From Paracyclopina nana (lineage: Eukaryota > Arthropoda > Copepoda > Cyclopoida > Cyclopettidae), in assembly GCA_019096065.1 (NCBI GenBank), contig JAGUCH010000009.1:5900001-5964000 (forward strand): a DNA stretch of 64,000 nucleotides, in the 5' to 3' direction. Shown here piece by piece: positions 53,823 to 64,000 of the stretch. The notes under the pieces are model-generated. The model was given only the letters and a program-made list of their open reading frames with translations, did no database searches and was not told the origin of the DNA. How positions within the stretch are numbered: the first letter of the stretch is position 1; each line of letters begins with the position of its first letter. The position numbers were made by a program, and so were the translations under genes.

Positions 53823-54953
53823 ATGGCTCCAAATAAAAATGGCCGGATATTGCTACTTACCATAGCTTGCATGAATATTATTTCTGCTGAAGCTTTGGAC
53901 AGTGAAGAAGAGTTCAAATTCGACGAGAAGGGAAATTTGCTGCCTGTTCAAGCTGAGAAGAATCCGGAGCCTCCGTTCAACTTTCTGAAATTGGTGGCGT
54001 CCAAGGTTCGCGGAGCCAGTGATCATAATGACACACTTGCCCAGACTGATGAAGTCACGGAGGAGGTCAAGAGGAAGCCAAAGACCATCAAGGAGGTCTT
54101 GGTCGTCCTCAAAGCCTTGCACGCCAAAATGGCCGAGGTCAAAACCTCTGAGGAGAAATCCGACTTGAGGAATCACATCATTGCAGCTGTCACGGATCTG
54201 GAGGATCTGCTCAAGTCCTCCAGGGAGGGCATTGTGAGCAAGGCTGAGGACTATGACGAAGTCAGCTCTGCCATCAGTGACAGCTTGAGCGACACGGCCA
54301 AGCTGAGGAAAGAGTCGGAACCAGACCTAATTTCCACTCCTATGACAAGTACTAGTCCTCCGACTACTGAGTTTGAGCCACTTGTCATCTTCCAAGGCCA
54401 GAGGAACAAGACAGGTGACGATGACATGTTTGAAATTGAAATAACCAGCAAGCCTCAACAAGGTGCCAACGATGAGGAGACCACTGCTGATGGTGATGAT
54501 CATGGTGGGGACAAAGCCAAGGAGAAAGCACTCAAATCGTTGCTATCTGAAAAAACCAACATTTCAAGCACTTCTGAAGAAGCTACCACTTCTGCCAAGA
54601 CAACCACGACGGAAGACAAACCACAGGCTGATTACGAAAATGAGGACATGGATGCTCCAGTGGCCAAGAAGTGGAGAAGTGCTCATCACAAAGGCAGCAA
54701 AAAAGACACTCTTGCCACCACTACAACCGAAGAAGCCATTGAGGCTGCTACTTCAGAGTCATCCTCAGAGGCTCACGTTGAGCTTTCTTTCTTCCCTTGG
54801 GAAACGCCGATTTGCGAGGACAAGCTGGATAACTGTGAAGCCTTTGAAGATTTGTGCTCCATCCTGGAAATCCAGGCCTACAGAAAATGCAGGAAAACAT
54901 GCAAACTTTGCTACCTGGACAACCCAGAGGCCAAAAGTAACTTTAATCCATGA
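53823..54953 (+). CDS. Secreted protein with C-terminal ShK-like domain
   Basis: Single exon, 376 aa. A signal peptide (MAPNKNGRILLLTIACMNII) is followed by an Ala/Lys-rich helical region (KTIKEVLVVLKALHAKMAEV) and a Ser/Thr- and acid-rich linker likely to be O-glycosylated. It ends in six cysteines spaced as in ShK/SXC domains (CEDKLDNCEAFEDLC, then CRKTCKLC). ShK domains occur as accessory modules in secreted enzymes and toxin-like ion-channel blockers. The stop lies 20 bp before the ATG of the SOD-like gene; a consensus donor-like AAAAGTAACT near the end would not keep the SOD frame. It is therefore annotated separately, although a single ShK-SOD gene with a sequence error is possible. Confidence 0.7.
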   Translation: MAPNKNGRILLLTIACMNIISAEALDSEEEFKFDEKGNLLPVQAEKNPEPPFNFLKLVASKVRGASDHNDTLAQTDEVTEEVKRKPKTIKEVLVVLKALHAKMAEVKTSEEKSDLRNHIIAAVTDLEDLLKSSREGIVSKAEDYDEVSSAISDSLSDTAKLRKESEPDLISTPMTSTSPPTTEFEPLVIFQGQRNKTGDDDMFEIEITSKPQQGANDEETTADGDDHGGDKAKEKALKSLLSEKTNISSTSEEATTSAKTTTTEDKPQADYENEDMDAPVAKKWRSAHHKGSKKDTLATTTTEEAIEAATSESSSEAHVELSFFPWETPICEDKLDNCEAFEDLCSILEIQAYRKCRKTCKLCYLDNPEAKSNFNP

Positions 54954-54973
54954 TATTCAGGTGGCTTTCTAAA

Positions 54974-55524
54974 ATGTCTCTGTTGCAAGTTTTCCAGGCC
55001 AAGCTGGCCAATCTGGGTGACAATGCCTCCATGACTTTGACCCAGACAAATCCGGATGCTCCAACCTTCATGACTTTGTGCATTGGCGAGGAGTCGTTCG
55101 CTCCCAATGCCACTTTCTCAGCTGTCATCCACTCTTTTGGAGAGGTGTCGGACGGTGGCAGTAGCTGCCACAACTTTGGACCTCATTTCAACCCATTTGG
55201 GGTAAAACACTACTGATTAAAAAATTCTTGGAACTAACATTGGATTTTGGCCAGACTTTGCATGGAAGACCTGCAGACTCCACCAAGCATGTTGGTGACT
55301 TGGGGATGCTCGAGTTTGGAAGCTCTCCGGAAGATTGGCCTGAAGGAGTGGCCGTGTGCAAGATGGGCCAGACTGGGGCCTATGGCATGTTTGACCATAT
55401 CAATTTGTATTCGGAGGCTTCGCCCGAAAACAGACCTGTGGCCATTTACAAAGGTGAAGCGCCACTACATGGCTCTTCGGAATTCGACTTGATTTCCTGT
55501 GGCAAGTTGGCAGTCATTGGATGA
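54974..55524 (+). CDS. Cu/Zn superoxide dismutase-like protein lacking copper ligands
   Basis: Exons 54974..55201 and 55255..55524 (53-bp intron) give 165 aa. Recognisable SOD1-family blocks are AVIHSFGEVSDG (family HVHEFG), CHNFGPHFNPFG, LHGRPADSTKHVGDLG and a C-terminal SCGKLAVIG. The zinc-site residues His-x-His...His-x8-His-x2-Asp look kept (GPH, LHG, KHVGD). Of the copper ligands, the first His of HVH is Val and the late His appears to be Tyr (AIYKGE). The disulfide-like cysteines remain. It may be a structural or binding relative of SOD, like other non-enzymatic SOD-related proteins. The N-terminal strands of SOD are short here, so upstream sequence may be missing; no signal peptide is visible at this start. 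Confidence 0.7.
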
Positions 55525-55528
55525 TTTG

Positions 55529-55720
55529 GTAATAAAAGCCTTCGATTCGCCTTTTGTCAAAATATTGCCAAGAACTTCTTCGACCAAAAGGGAATAACAA
55601 TTCCGTGATTTATAGCAATTGGCGTCATGGATATTTTGACAAGTAGGCTTTTTTCACAACTTGCAAGCCTCGATGATGCTATTCCAGCCAAAAATCTTGA
55701 ATAATCTCATGATTCTCTCG
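55529..55720 (+). repeat. 3'-flank duplicate, copy 1
   Basis: Shares AATAAAAGCC, GTAGGCTTTTTTCACAACTT and GATGATGCTATTCCAGCCAA with 55957-56145 over ~190 bp. This copy forms the probable 3' UTR and poly(A) region of the SOD-like gene. Confidence 0.75.
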
Positions 55721-55956
55721 ATTACATGAGTTGGCGTCTAAGCAATCAGTTGATCCAGGTCAGTTTAGATTGACTTTTCTTTCTAAATTGTGCATTTGAA
55801 AGTTCGTTGGCAGAAATGTAAATCCAGGTTTCATTGAAGCGTATTTCAGTCTAAATCAGAATGTTTGACAAGTGGACAAACTGTATTGGGCACAAAGGAG
55901 TGTAGGAAATAGGCAGTTGTTGAAAGGACGATTACAAAAGAAAGAAAAGTGAGTAG

Positions 55957-56145
55957 CAATAAAAGTGATAGCCTTTTATTCGCCTTATGACAAAATAGTA
56001 TGCATATCTTCTTCAATCAAACGGCAACAACAATTACATTATTATTCACAATTGGCATCTCAGTTATTTTAAAAAGTAGGCTTTTTTTACAACTTGCAAT
56101 CCTTGATGATGCTATTACAGCCAAAAATCTCGAATAATCTGATCC
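55957..56145 (+). repeat. 3'-flank duplicate, copy 2
   Basis: Same plus-strand orientation as copy 1, but here it lies in the probable 3' UTR of the oppositely oriented SND1 gene, so the SND1 transcript carries its complement. The copies differ at about one base in six. Confidence 0.7.
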
Positions 56146-56209
56146 ATTCCTGATATCATACGCACGTACGCAAAAATGCTGGAAAACAAGGGAGGTGGTG
56201 GTGTTTTTT

Positions 56210-59200
56210 TCAGCGGGCTCCGCCAACGCCAAACTCTCTGGCATCATCAGCGGTGATGTCACCATACTCCCAGATGTTCAAGTGATTCTTCTTGGCAGAG
56301 TCTTGAGCCTCGATGTAGCTGTTGACGACCTTGGCCAGCCTTCGCCCTCCCTTGCGGTCAACCATCATGAGCCCATCCGTGACGAGGTTCTTGCCAATGT
56401 CCTCATTGTTGGTGGCATCAAAGAGAGTCACATACTCCACGCTGCCAACGCGGTACTCCACATTGATCTTGATCTTACGACCTAGCACATCCTCTTTCAG
56501 AGCGTTGAGGCCAGCGGAAGCATAGTCCTCCTGTAAGCATAATTTGAATCATGTTCAACATCGTTCCCTACGGTAGCAAATTCAGTTTCGCAAACTGAAA
56601 GTTGAGCAGTGTGATAGCAATCCAGTCTCATTAGCTCGATATTTGTTTTGGCCATGTCGAATTTTCAAACTTACGTCAGTGGCTAGCGTCATAAAGGCCA
56701 AGGCATACTCCTTCGCATAGGCAGGTAGGGAGACAAAGGAGGCTGGCAAGGCTGCACATTTGGCCTTGGGGATCGTCTCACGATTGCCATAGTCAATGTA
56801 CAGCACAGATGCATCACTTCCGCTCAACTTCTCCACCTTGGCCCGGTACCATTGGCCATCATGGAACTTGGCCGCGCAAATCTCGCCTATCAATGACCTC
56901 ATCATTAAGCTCATTTTAAAGTTTTTCAACCTTGAGGAATTACCTTTCTTGGGAGAGAAGGCTCCTGCCAATGGAGGATTGCGAGTGAACTCCTCGCGCA
57001 ATTGGCTCATGAGTCCCTCCAGCTTGGGCCCCTCGTCCACATGCTGAGCATAGACTTTGGCCTCATTCGACACCTCGGTGACAATGACAGTTTCGTAGGC
57101 GATCTTGCGCTCGCCCTCGTCCTTCTTCTCCTCCTCTTCAACCTCCTCCTTGGCGGCCTCCTCCACGTAGTTGGCCCACCGCCGCTCCTTCCGCCTCTTG
57201 GCATTATCCTCGGCGACAGCAATGAGCCTGCCATAGTTGGACTTGTCCGCAGTGACATGAGCAGCCGCATAGCCCTCCTCAACGAGTGCCACGCTCACGT
57301 TGGTGTTGTCAACGAAGCACCAGCCAATGAAGTTGCCACCCTTGTCAATGGCCTCCACCTCGAGCTCCACCTCCCTCTGGAGCACCATCTCCTTGACAAA
57401 TGCAAGAGCCTCATCGCCGAAAGGTTCGGACTCGGCCACGGCCCCTCCGGGCATCACACGGCCAGCCCTGGGGCAATTGATGCCGGAGAGCAGGAAGGTG
57501 ATGACACAAGTCTCCCTTGGGATGTAGACCCGGAACCGGGATCCGGAGGCCACGAATTCCACGACGGCCTGCATGCGACCCGCGCGCTGAAGGAAGGGCA
57601 GAAATTGCTTCGACTTGGTCACGTCTCCGGACAAGTCCGCGATCCTCCGCGATGGAATGTTCTTCGTGGAGTGCATGCCCTTCGAGGACTTTTTGGCCTT
57701 GTCCTCGGCGCCGAGGAGGTCGTCGTAATGGGACGACCTCTGGTCGTTGTCCGCCGCGTAACGCACCACGGAGGCCAGGCCCTTGGAGACAAGTGCCTCG
57801 GCCACGTTGACACCGCCTATGGTCACCGTGGCGCAGGTCTTCTCAGCGTAGTCGTTTTGTGATGGTTGGATGTAGTCCACTGTGACATGGACGTTCTGCC
57901 CAATCAGCTTCTTGCGCAGGAACTCGCGAGCCTCGAACATGAAAGGCACATCGTACAAAGGCCTGAATTGGCCTGGGCCCTTGGGCCTGTCTTCTGGTAG
58001 CCTAGAACGATTTTACTTGAATAAAAAGGTACGCAACGATGTTTAAGCATTATAGGAGCAGTGATCCAGTTTGATGTCTAACCCAAAGTTTATGGACCAA
58101 CCCTAGACATACAAATTTGCTGATGAATCGGAACCCAAGCATTCCAATGGTGCATAGGGCATAATCATTTTTTGTCGCTACCCGCTTCATAAAAGCTTAA
58201 AAACCGCTACCAGTTTTTTTTAAAAATGCATTATATTTTATAGTTTTAGTGCTAGAATTGCAGAAGGTAACTTTTTTAATTTCATAACTTAATTGCTAGA
58301 AAGGCGCCCCATTTTCTAATGATGTTAAGCCACCTTAAGCGTGTAAAATGGGTAATTTTAGCAACTATCATAAGAAGCACAAAAAGTAAGATTTCACAAT
58401 TTTAGTTTGGCCAATCAAATAAAAAAGAAATACTTAGAGCACATAGGGTGGTTTTTTTAAACTTCCATGAAATGAGTAGCGCCAAAAAATGATTATACCC
58501 TTGACACCATTGGAATTGTAGGGTCAATAGCTATCATTAAATTTGTAAGTTAGGGGGTGGTCTGCTAACTTTAGATCAGTCAGCTCACTGGATCTAATGT
58601 TCGCCTATATAGCTCGAACATAAGGCGTAAATGAGTTTGATGTGATTATGACTCACTTTGGTGGCTTGATGCTGGCCAAGAAGATCTTCTTGACTTCGGT
58701 CTTGCTCTTCCTCACCATGATAGCATCGCCATTCACGATTTCGACCACTTTGCCAGTAAAGTCCTTGTCACGAGCGCTCAAGACCGGACCCGAGGGACCA
58801 TCGTAGGTCTTCCACCTGCGCAGCTTCTTCTCCTTGGCCGCGGCCTCAGCCTTGCGATAGCCTTCAGCTCCACCAGTGACACATGCCAATGACCAGTCCA
58901 CGCACTTGGCCAGGCCTTCCCTGAGCAGAGCCTCAGCAATGTTCCCATTGGGATGGATGATGCTGCCCACAAAGTTTTTGTTGTTGACCGACTCAAGGAC
59001 GATCTTGACATCGCGCTGGAGCAATCGCGACTCTGTGAAGTAGTGGGCTTCGATGGCAAACTCCTCTGACGCATTGGGGTCTGGTTTGCCATCCGTGCCA
59101 GTCTTAGTAGCAGGACACTGGAAAAAAAGCCAACCTTAGTGATCATCAACGAAAACCAATATCATTGGTTAGCATACCCTCATGCCTGACATCATCAATG

Positions 59201-59874
59201 TGATGTGGTAAAAGTCGGGCAAGAGGAAGGCCCTGACAGTGCTCCCGTCACGGACGTTCTCAATGACAGCCTCGACTGGCTCGTTGGCCAGTCGATCCAC
59301 AAGCTGCCTCGGGTTCTCCACCTCCCATGTGATCTTGCGGACGTGAGCAGAGGCCGGCTCAGCCGACCAGATCCCCTTGCCACTCGCCTTGGCGGCCTCC
59401 TGGGCCTCGTTGAAGGCCGCGTTGCTGCAGTTGTCACGCACCTTGGCCAAGCCCTCCGCAACCAGCTTGAGCCCGGCGTCCTCGGCCTTCTCCGGATCGG
59501 TGCTGCCGTACAAGAGGAATCCGTACTCGCGGCCAGAAGTGACCTTGTGGTTCACGGCGAACATGACGGGCTTGCCGATGAGGAGCTTGCGCAAAAACTC
59601 CCTGGATTCCCAAGCCCAAGGCTCGTCGGCGGATCCGGCGTTGTTCGGGCTCGGCCTTCGCGCCAGCCTCGGAGCTTCGATCTCGGCAAGGGCCAAGGTG
59701 CGCTCTGGAGGTGGGCCATTCCGGGGTTGGCCTCGAATGACAACTGCTCCACCATCAAGTACCTGAAAGAATTCTTCTTGAAGGCTGAAAAAAAGCCTTG
59801 GAGACTTGGGGACGAACCTGCTTCACGATTCCCGTGAAATATTGCTTGGTAGCGGGTGCTGTCTCGGCTGCCAT
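56210..59874 (-). CDS. SND1: Staphylococcal nuclease and Tudor domain protein 1 (Tudor-SN)
   Basis: Six exons, complement(56210..56530, 56675..56886, 56944..58001, 58657..59117, 59178..59762, 59818..59874), give 897 aa (human 910). It contains four SNase-like OB domains in tandem, e.g. VIRGQPRNGPPPER, REFLRKLLIGKPV, REFLRKKLIGQNVHVTVDYI and KQFLPFLQRAGR. The extended Tudor domain follows (EICAAKFHDGQWYRAKV, VLYIDYGNRE, aromatic cage Phe/Tyr/Tyr) with the split C-terminal SNase part. SND1 is a RISC- and stress-granule-associated nuclease and coactivator; its Tudor domain binds symmetric dimethylarginine. The start MAAETAPATKQY aligns with the family N-terminus. Introns are 55-60 bp except two: 144 bp with a TTCAGTTTCGCAAACTGAA hairpin, and 655 bp with an inverted-repeat element. 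The ATG lies 563 bp from the divergent WDR77-like ATG. Confidence 0.95.
58095..58563. mobile_element. ~469-bp inverted-repeat element in an SND1 intron
   Basis: Left arm (GACCAACCCTAGACATACAA, then GGGCATAATCATTTTTTGTC) and right arm (GCCAAAAAATGATTATACCC, then GTAAGTTAGGGGGTGGTC) are inverted copies of about 110 bp with mismatches. No coding content. Its insertion accounts for most of this 655-bp intron. Confidence 0.7.
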
Positions 59875-60437
59875 TTTGTGGTTGGTCAATGTCCGGTCCG
59901 GAGTCCTCGAAGAAAAATCCCAAAGATGAACTACTGGCGATCTCACGTCAAACTTGCGAGTCTGTGATGTGGCTAAAAGGCCGACCCGAATTTCCGGCCC
60001 CAGTTAACAACCCAAAGTCGGCCATTTTTTCCGAAACTTTAAAAGCCTATTTAGCTTCTTAAAAATTAACGTCAATTTTAATCGCTTTTCGCTAATTTTA
60101 ACTTTGACATTTTCGCGTCGCCCCTCAGATGTTTACATAGCAATCTTTCAGAAATAGCGCTTTGTTTCCGGGAAAGGAATAATTTTGGTTGGGAAAAAAC
60201 TCGCCAAATCGCATGCGACGTAAACAAACGGCGAAATATGCGTCATTTGGCATAGTCTGCCTTTTCCCCTGATCAGTTGGGGAATTATCAACTTTTTCGC
60301 CTTTTATAAACTTGATTTTTGGATGCATTGAGAGGAGTAAAGACTTCATTGGCCCAACTAGTTGCTCTTTCAAGTTTCAAAACAAACCATCTGCAATTTA
60401 TTGGGGCGAGAAGAAAGTTCGACTTCGATCTTGAACC
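59875..60437. promoter_or_regulatory. Shared upstream region of SND1 and WDR77
   Basis: 563 bp between divergent start codons, with no other gene. It is GC-richer and has more CpG than the intergenic deserts, and no TATA box is obvious near either ATG. It must hold both promoters, so a bidirectional promoter is likely (inference). Confidence 0.5.
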
Positions 60438-61762
60438 ATGGCGACCTCGACGGACATTGTGGCAGGAAAGATGGCCGATGCCTCCGAGAATTCCCCAGTG
60501 TCGATCGAAGAGTGTGCATCGCCATGGAAACGAGTCAAGCCGGCAACTGAAGATCCAGAGGTTATAGCCAAGCAGAAGCAACTCATGGCCGCCGATGATG
60601 TCGTCCACTCCAACGATGTGCCGAGCCAACTGGAGCGACATTTGGAGTTTATCAATTTCAACGCTGAGGGCCACATGATCCTCGGCTGCTCCAACTTGAC
60701 CGGTCGCTACTGGATTGGCTCCCTATGGTATTACAGATCCCCCACCGAAGCTCCCTCGGTGGAAAAGGCCTTGACAGGTGTCGATTTTGGCAATGGCATT
60801 GTCGACGGCTTCTTCGTCGATGCCAAAAACGTGAGCATTGGACCTTTGATTGGACATCGCAAGAGGCAGATTTTTTCTTTTTGTTGTTGCAGATTGTCGT
60901 GGCCGGGGACAATGGCGGCGTGGAGCAGGTTCGACTTGCCTTCAGTGACGAGTCCATACCCTCGTACTTTTACCTGGAAAGAATTCTGTCTGTGCAAGAG
61001 CATGACGACCTCATCACGGGGCTGGTCATGACACCCGACAGAATTGTGACTACCTCGTATGACAGGTCGATCGTGGTACTCGACAAAGACAACTTCAAGC
61101 TCGTCTCGAGGCTCTCGGAAGCCCATGCAGATCTCATAGCGCATGCTGCTGCCAACAAGAAAAATGCCAATGCCATCTGCACCGCTGGCAACGACGGCCA
61201 AGTGACACTTTGGGATGTCAGATCACTGCAAGACTCCAATTCTTCCTGTAACTCAAACGAGGAGTCCTTATAAGGCATCCTTTATTCCGTTCTTCTTTTT
61301 TCTAGGCATTTATGAAGACAGATCGGTGAGGCCGACTTGTGTGCAATTCGTGCCGACAGAAGAACATCACCTCCTGGTTGGCAACCAAGCTGGCCTCGTT
61401 CAACTTTTCGACGTTCGCAAGCCCAAGGAAGTTTTGGTCGAAACCAAAGTCTCTCACAGGCCAATCACAAGACTGAACTTTTCTCCAATTGAAGGCTCGA
61501 CAGCTTTTTCGGTCTGCAGTGAATCCTCTGCCATGAAGATTTTTGAAATTACCAATGCACTAAGTGCCATAGCCCTGAGGTAATTTCATATTTTATTATT
61601 TGATGATTATTACATTGTAATTTTGGCAGGTATGAAGACTCGAGGCACGAAGACTTTGTTCGAGATGCAGTCTGGCAACCTGGCTGCTCTAATAAGATCT
61701 TCTCTTGTGGTTGGGACCATAAAGTGTTGATGCACAACCTCGATGAAGTCGAAGAGAATTAA
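60438..61762 (+). CDS. WDR77: Methylosome protein 50 (WD-repeat cofactor of PRMT5)
   Basis: Four exons, 60438..60830, 60893..61247, 61306..61579 and 61630..61762, give 384 aa (human 342). Hallmarks are LERHLEFINFNAEGHMILGC and SNLTGRYWIGSLWYYRSP at the N-terminus, WD repeats with TLWDVR and QLFDVR, and the C-terminal RHEDFVRDAVWQPG and FSCGWDHKVLMHNL, which match MEP50. MEP50 forms a propeller that presents Sm, histone and Piwi-type substrates to PRMT5 for symmetric arginine dimethylation, in cytosol and nucleus. An N-terminal extension of ~50 residues is unlike vertebrate MEP50. All introns are 50-62 bp. The gene is divergent from SND1 and convergent with thymidylate synthase. Confidence 0.9.
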
Positions 61763-62552
61763 GGAGACCACTTGGCATTTAATGAACTATGCAAAGAAAT
61801 CGATGTTAGCCTAGAAACGTTTGTGTCTTGTCAGCCCCACTAGAATAGGGTTTCATCAAATGTCATAGCAACACAATAGTTTTTAGACATCTCATTCCCG
61901 GTATAAAAGAGAGAGGTGATTCCAATTAACTTATTCATTTGTAATATGCAGTGGTTAACTACTCTGTTTTAACACACTGTAAATGTGAAATGAATTATTG
62001 ATCTATTATTACGCAGCCATTTCCATGATGATTTGTTTATAGTCTCTGTCGTCGAGGGTAACTAGCGCCCCCTATTGTCTTAATAGAGCTAGTATGAGTG
62101 CAGCGGCGTGGCAATGGGAAATAAGGTTTTTTGCATTTTTCTTGAGACCTGAGCTGTATTTTTGAAAATAGTTTAAAACAAAAAACATCAGTAAGTTTCC
62201 CAACAGCAAATTAGGCGAAAAAATCGCCTCTTTTGAATTGCATATTCACCCTAGAACTCAGAATCCATTAGAACTATTTTTGTGGCAGAAAATGAATTCT
62301 CTAAAATCTGGTTCATTTTACGAATGTCATCAAATGACAGCTCATAATTTGGATTAACACTAAAATATCTCTAGTTTTTCTGCTAAAGCAATAGAATACG
62401 GTCCTGTATTTATGGTCTTAAGATCAGCAGAGGAATTTTATGTGCACAAAGTCTCGTTATGTTAAGCTTTTTTTTGTCCCCTAATTCCCAGTAAAAGGAG
62501 AGTTGCTACAAAATTATTTATTAATTGCATCGTTTTTATCATGTTGTTACTA
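61763..62552. other. Intergenic region between WDR77 and thymidylate synthase
   Basis: Convergent 3' ends. Near 62011-62062 the minus strand encodes QIIMEMAA and stop, flanked by TATTATTACGCAGCCATTTCCATG, closely echoing the thymidylate synthase C-terminus ([28 protein letters not shown] at 62547). This looks like a decayed duplicate of the last codons and 3' flank. Nothing else is recognised. Confidence 0.45.
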
Positions 62553-63523
<971 letters not shown>

Positions 63524-63616
63524 TCAGTCGTCAGCAAGGTCATCATCTTTATTATCATCAACGATGACAACAATGGGCAATTCCCATCAATCGGCAAGAA
63601 ATGTTTGTCTGACTTG

Positions 63617-64000
63617 AACCTGAAATTGTCTGCCAAGCAGAACATGTGATAAATGGATCCACACTTGGGAGACAAGCGTTGCACTTGATCTTCTGATTGT
63701 AAAAACACAGCCAACATAAAAGGGGAGAGGCACTTTTACACCTCGGTTGTTCCTTTCTGTATGAGCAACTTTCAACAAGTCTTTTCAGAACATCTGGCCA
63801 TCGAGGTCATCTTCGTTCTCATCATTGATGGATTTACACTTGGGAGACAAGCATTGCACTTGATCATCGGAGCTGACATTGTCAAAGCACAGCCAACATA
63901 AAAGGGGAGAAGCACTTTTACACCTCGGTTGCCCACACTATAACAGCAACTTTATCAAGTCTTTTCAGAATATCTGGCCATTGAGGTCGTCTTCATTATC
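63617..64000 (-). repeat. 180-bp tandem repeat with a possible coding end
   Basis: At least two units with a 180-bp offset (TTACACTTGGGAGACAAGC at 63656 and 63836; CATCTGGCCAT at 63791 and TATCTGGCCAT at 63971). On the minus strand one unit reads SSDDQVQCLSPKCKSINDEN, then an acidic EDDLDGQMF and stop; the edge copy ends NEDDLNGQIF and stop. It may be a repeated terminal exon of a gene outside the window, or the 5' region of thymidylate synthase. Not resolved. Confidence 0.4.

Noticed and set aside
57002-57862. 286-residue plus-strand open frame
   Set aside because: Antisense shadow of SND1.

Overview
This window is metazoan nuclear DNA, most likely from an ecdysozoan (arthropod-like) animal. 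The evidence is spliced genes with GT-AG introns mostly 50-62 bp long, a cysteine-rich EB-module-type membrane protein, a ShK-type secreted protein, an SLC46 transporter, and clear animal housekeeping genes (SND1/Tudor-SN, WDR77/MEP50, thymidylate synthase). The species cannot be fixed from the sequence alone.

Layout. 1-2.9 kb: a minus-strand SLC46 (proton-coupled folate transporter-like) gene whose last exon and 3' flank have been copied in tandem. 4.9-13.3 kb: three minus-strand genes plus one fragment of an LRAT-like (His...Asn-Cys, papain-fold) protein family. One is a two-domain gene cut by a MITE, and two are intact single-domain paralogues made by a ~1 kb duplication; small DNA elements, a tRNA-like piece and a minisatellite lie between them. 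13.6-17 kb: non-coding DNA with short elements. 17.0-22.7 kb: a young Ty3/gypsy-type LTR element with identical LTRs and an 18-unit in-frame tandem repeat inside pol. 22.7-36 kb: about 13 kb without a supportable gene, filled by one family of TIR elements, two identical 153-bp MITEs and large AT-rich minisatellites. 36.0-39.3 kb: a minus-strand KIND-FERM-PDZ gene. 39.3-50 kb: about 11 kb again without a supportable gene and rich in the same elements.

50-64 kb is compact and gene-dense: a small conserved-looking protein, a KH-domain protein, an EB-module type I membrane protein, a secreted ShK-domain protein and a SOD-like protein run in the same direction. They are followed by SND1 (minus) divergent from WDR77/MEP50 (plus), then thymidylate synthase (minus). 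MEP50 is the PRMT5 cofactor that helps make symmetric dimethylarginine, and the Tudor domain of SND1 reads that mark, so their shared upstream region is notable.

The main structural observation is a dispersed element family with termini close to AATGYSSYGTTCATCTAC / GTAGATGAACRSSRCATT. Many members carry a central hairpin TTTCAGT-N6-ACTGAA, and several carry an internal minisatellite array. About forty termini can be seen by eye between 14 and 49 kb, and none in 50-64 kb. The hairpin core also occurs in four of the five unusually long introns and in none of the twelve short ones; the fifth long intron holds a different inverted-repeat element. Intron growth in this genome therefore looks driven by insertion of these elements.
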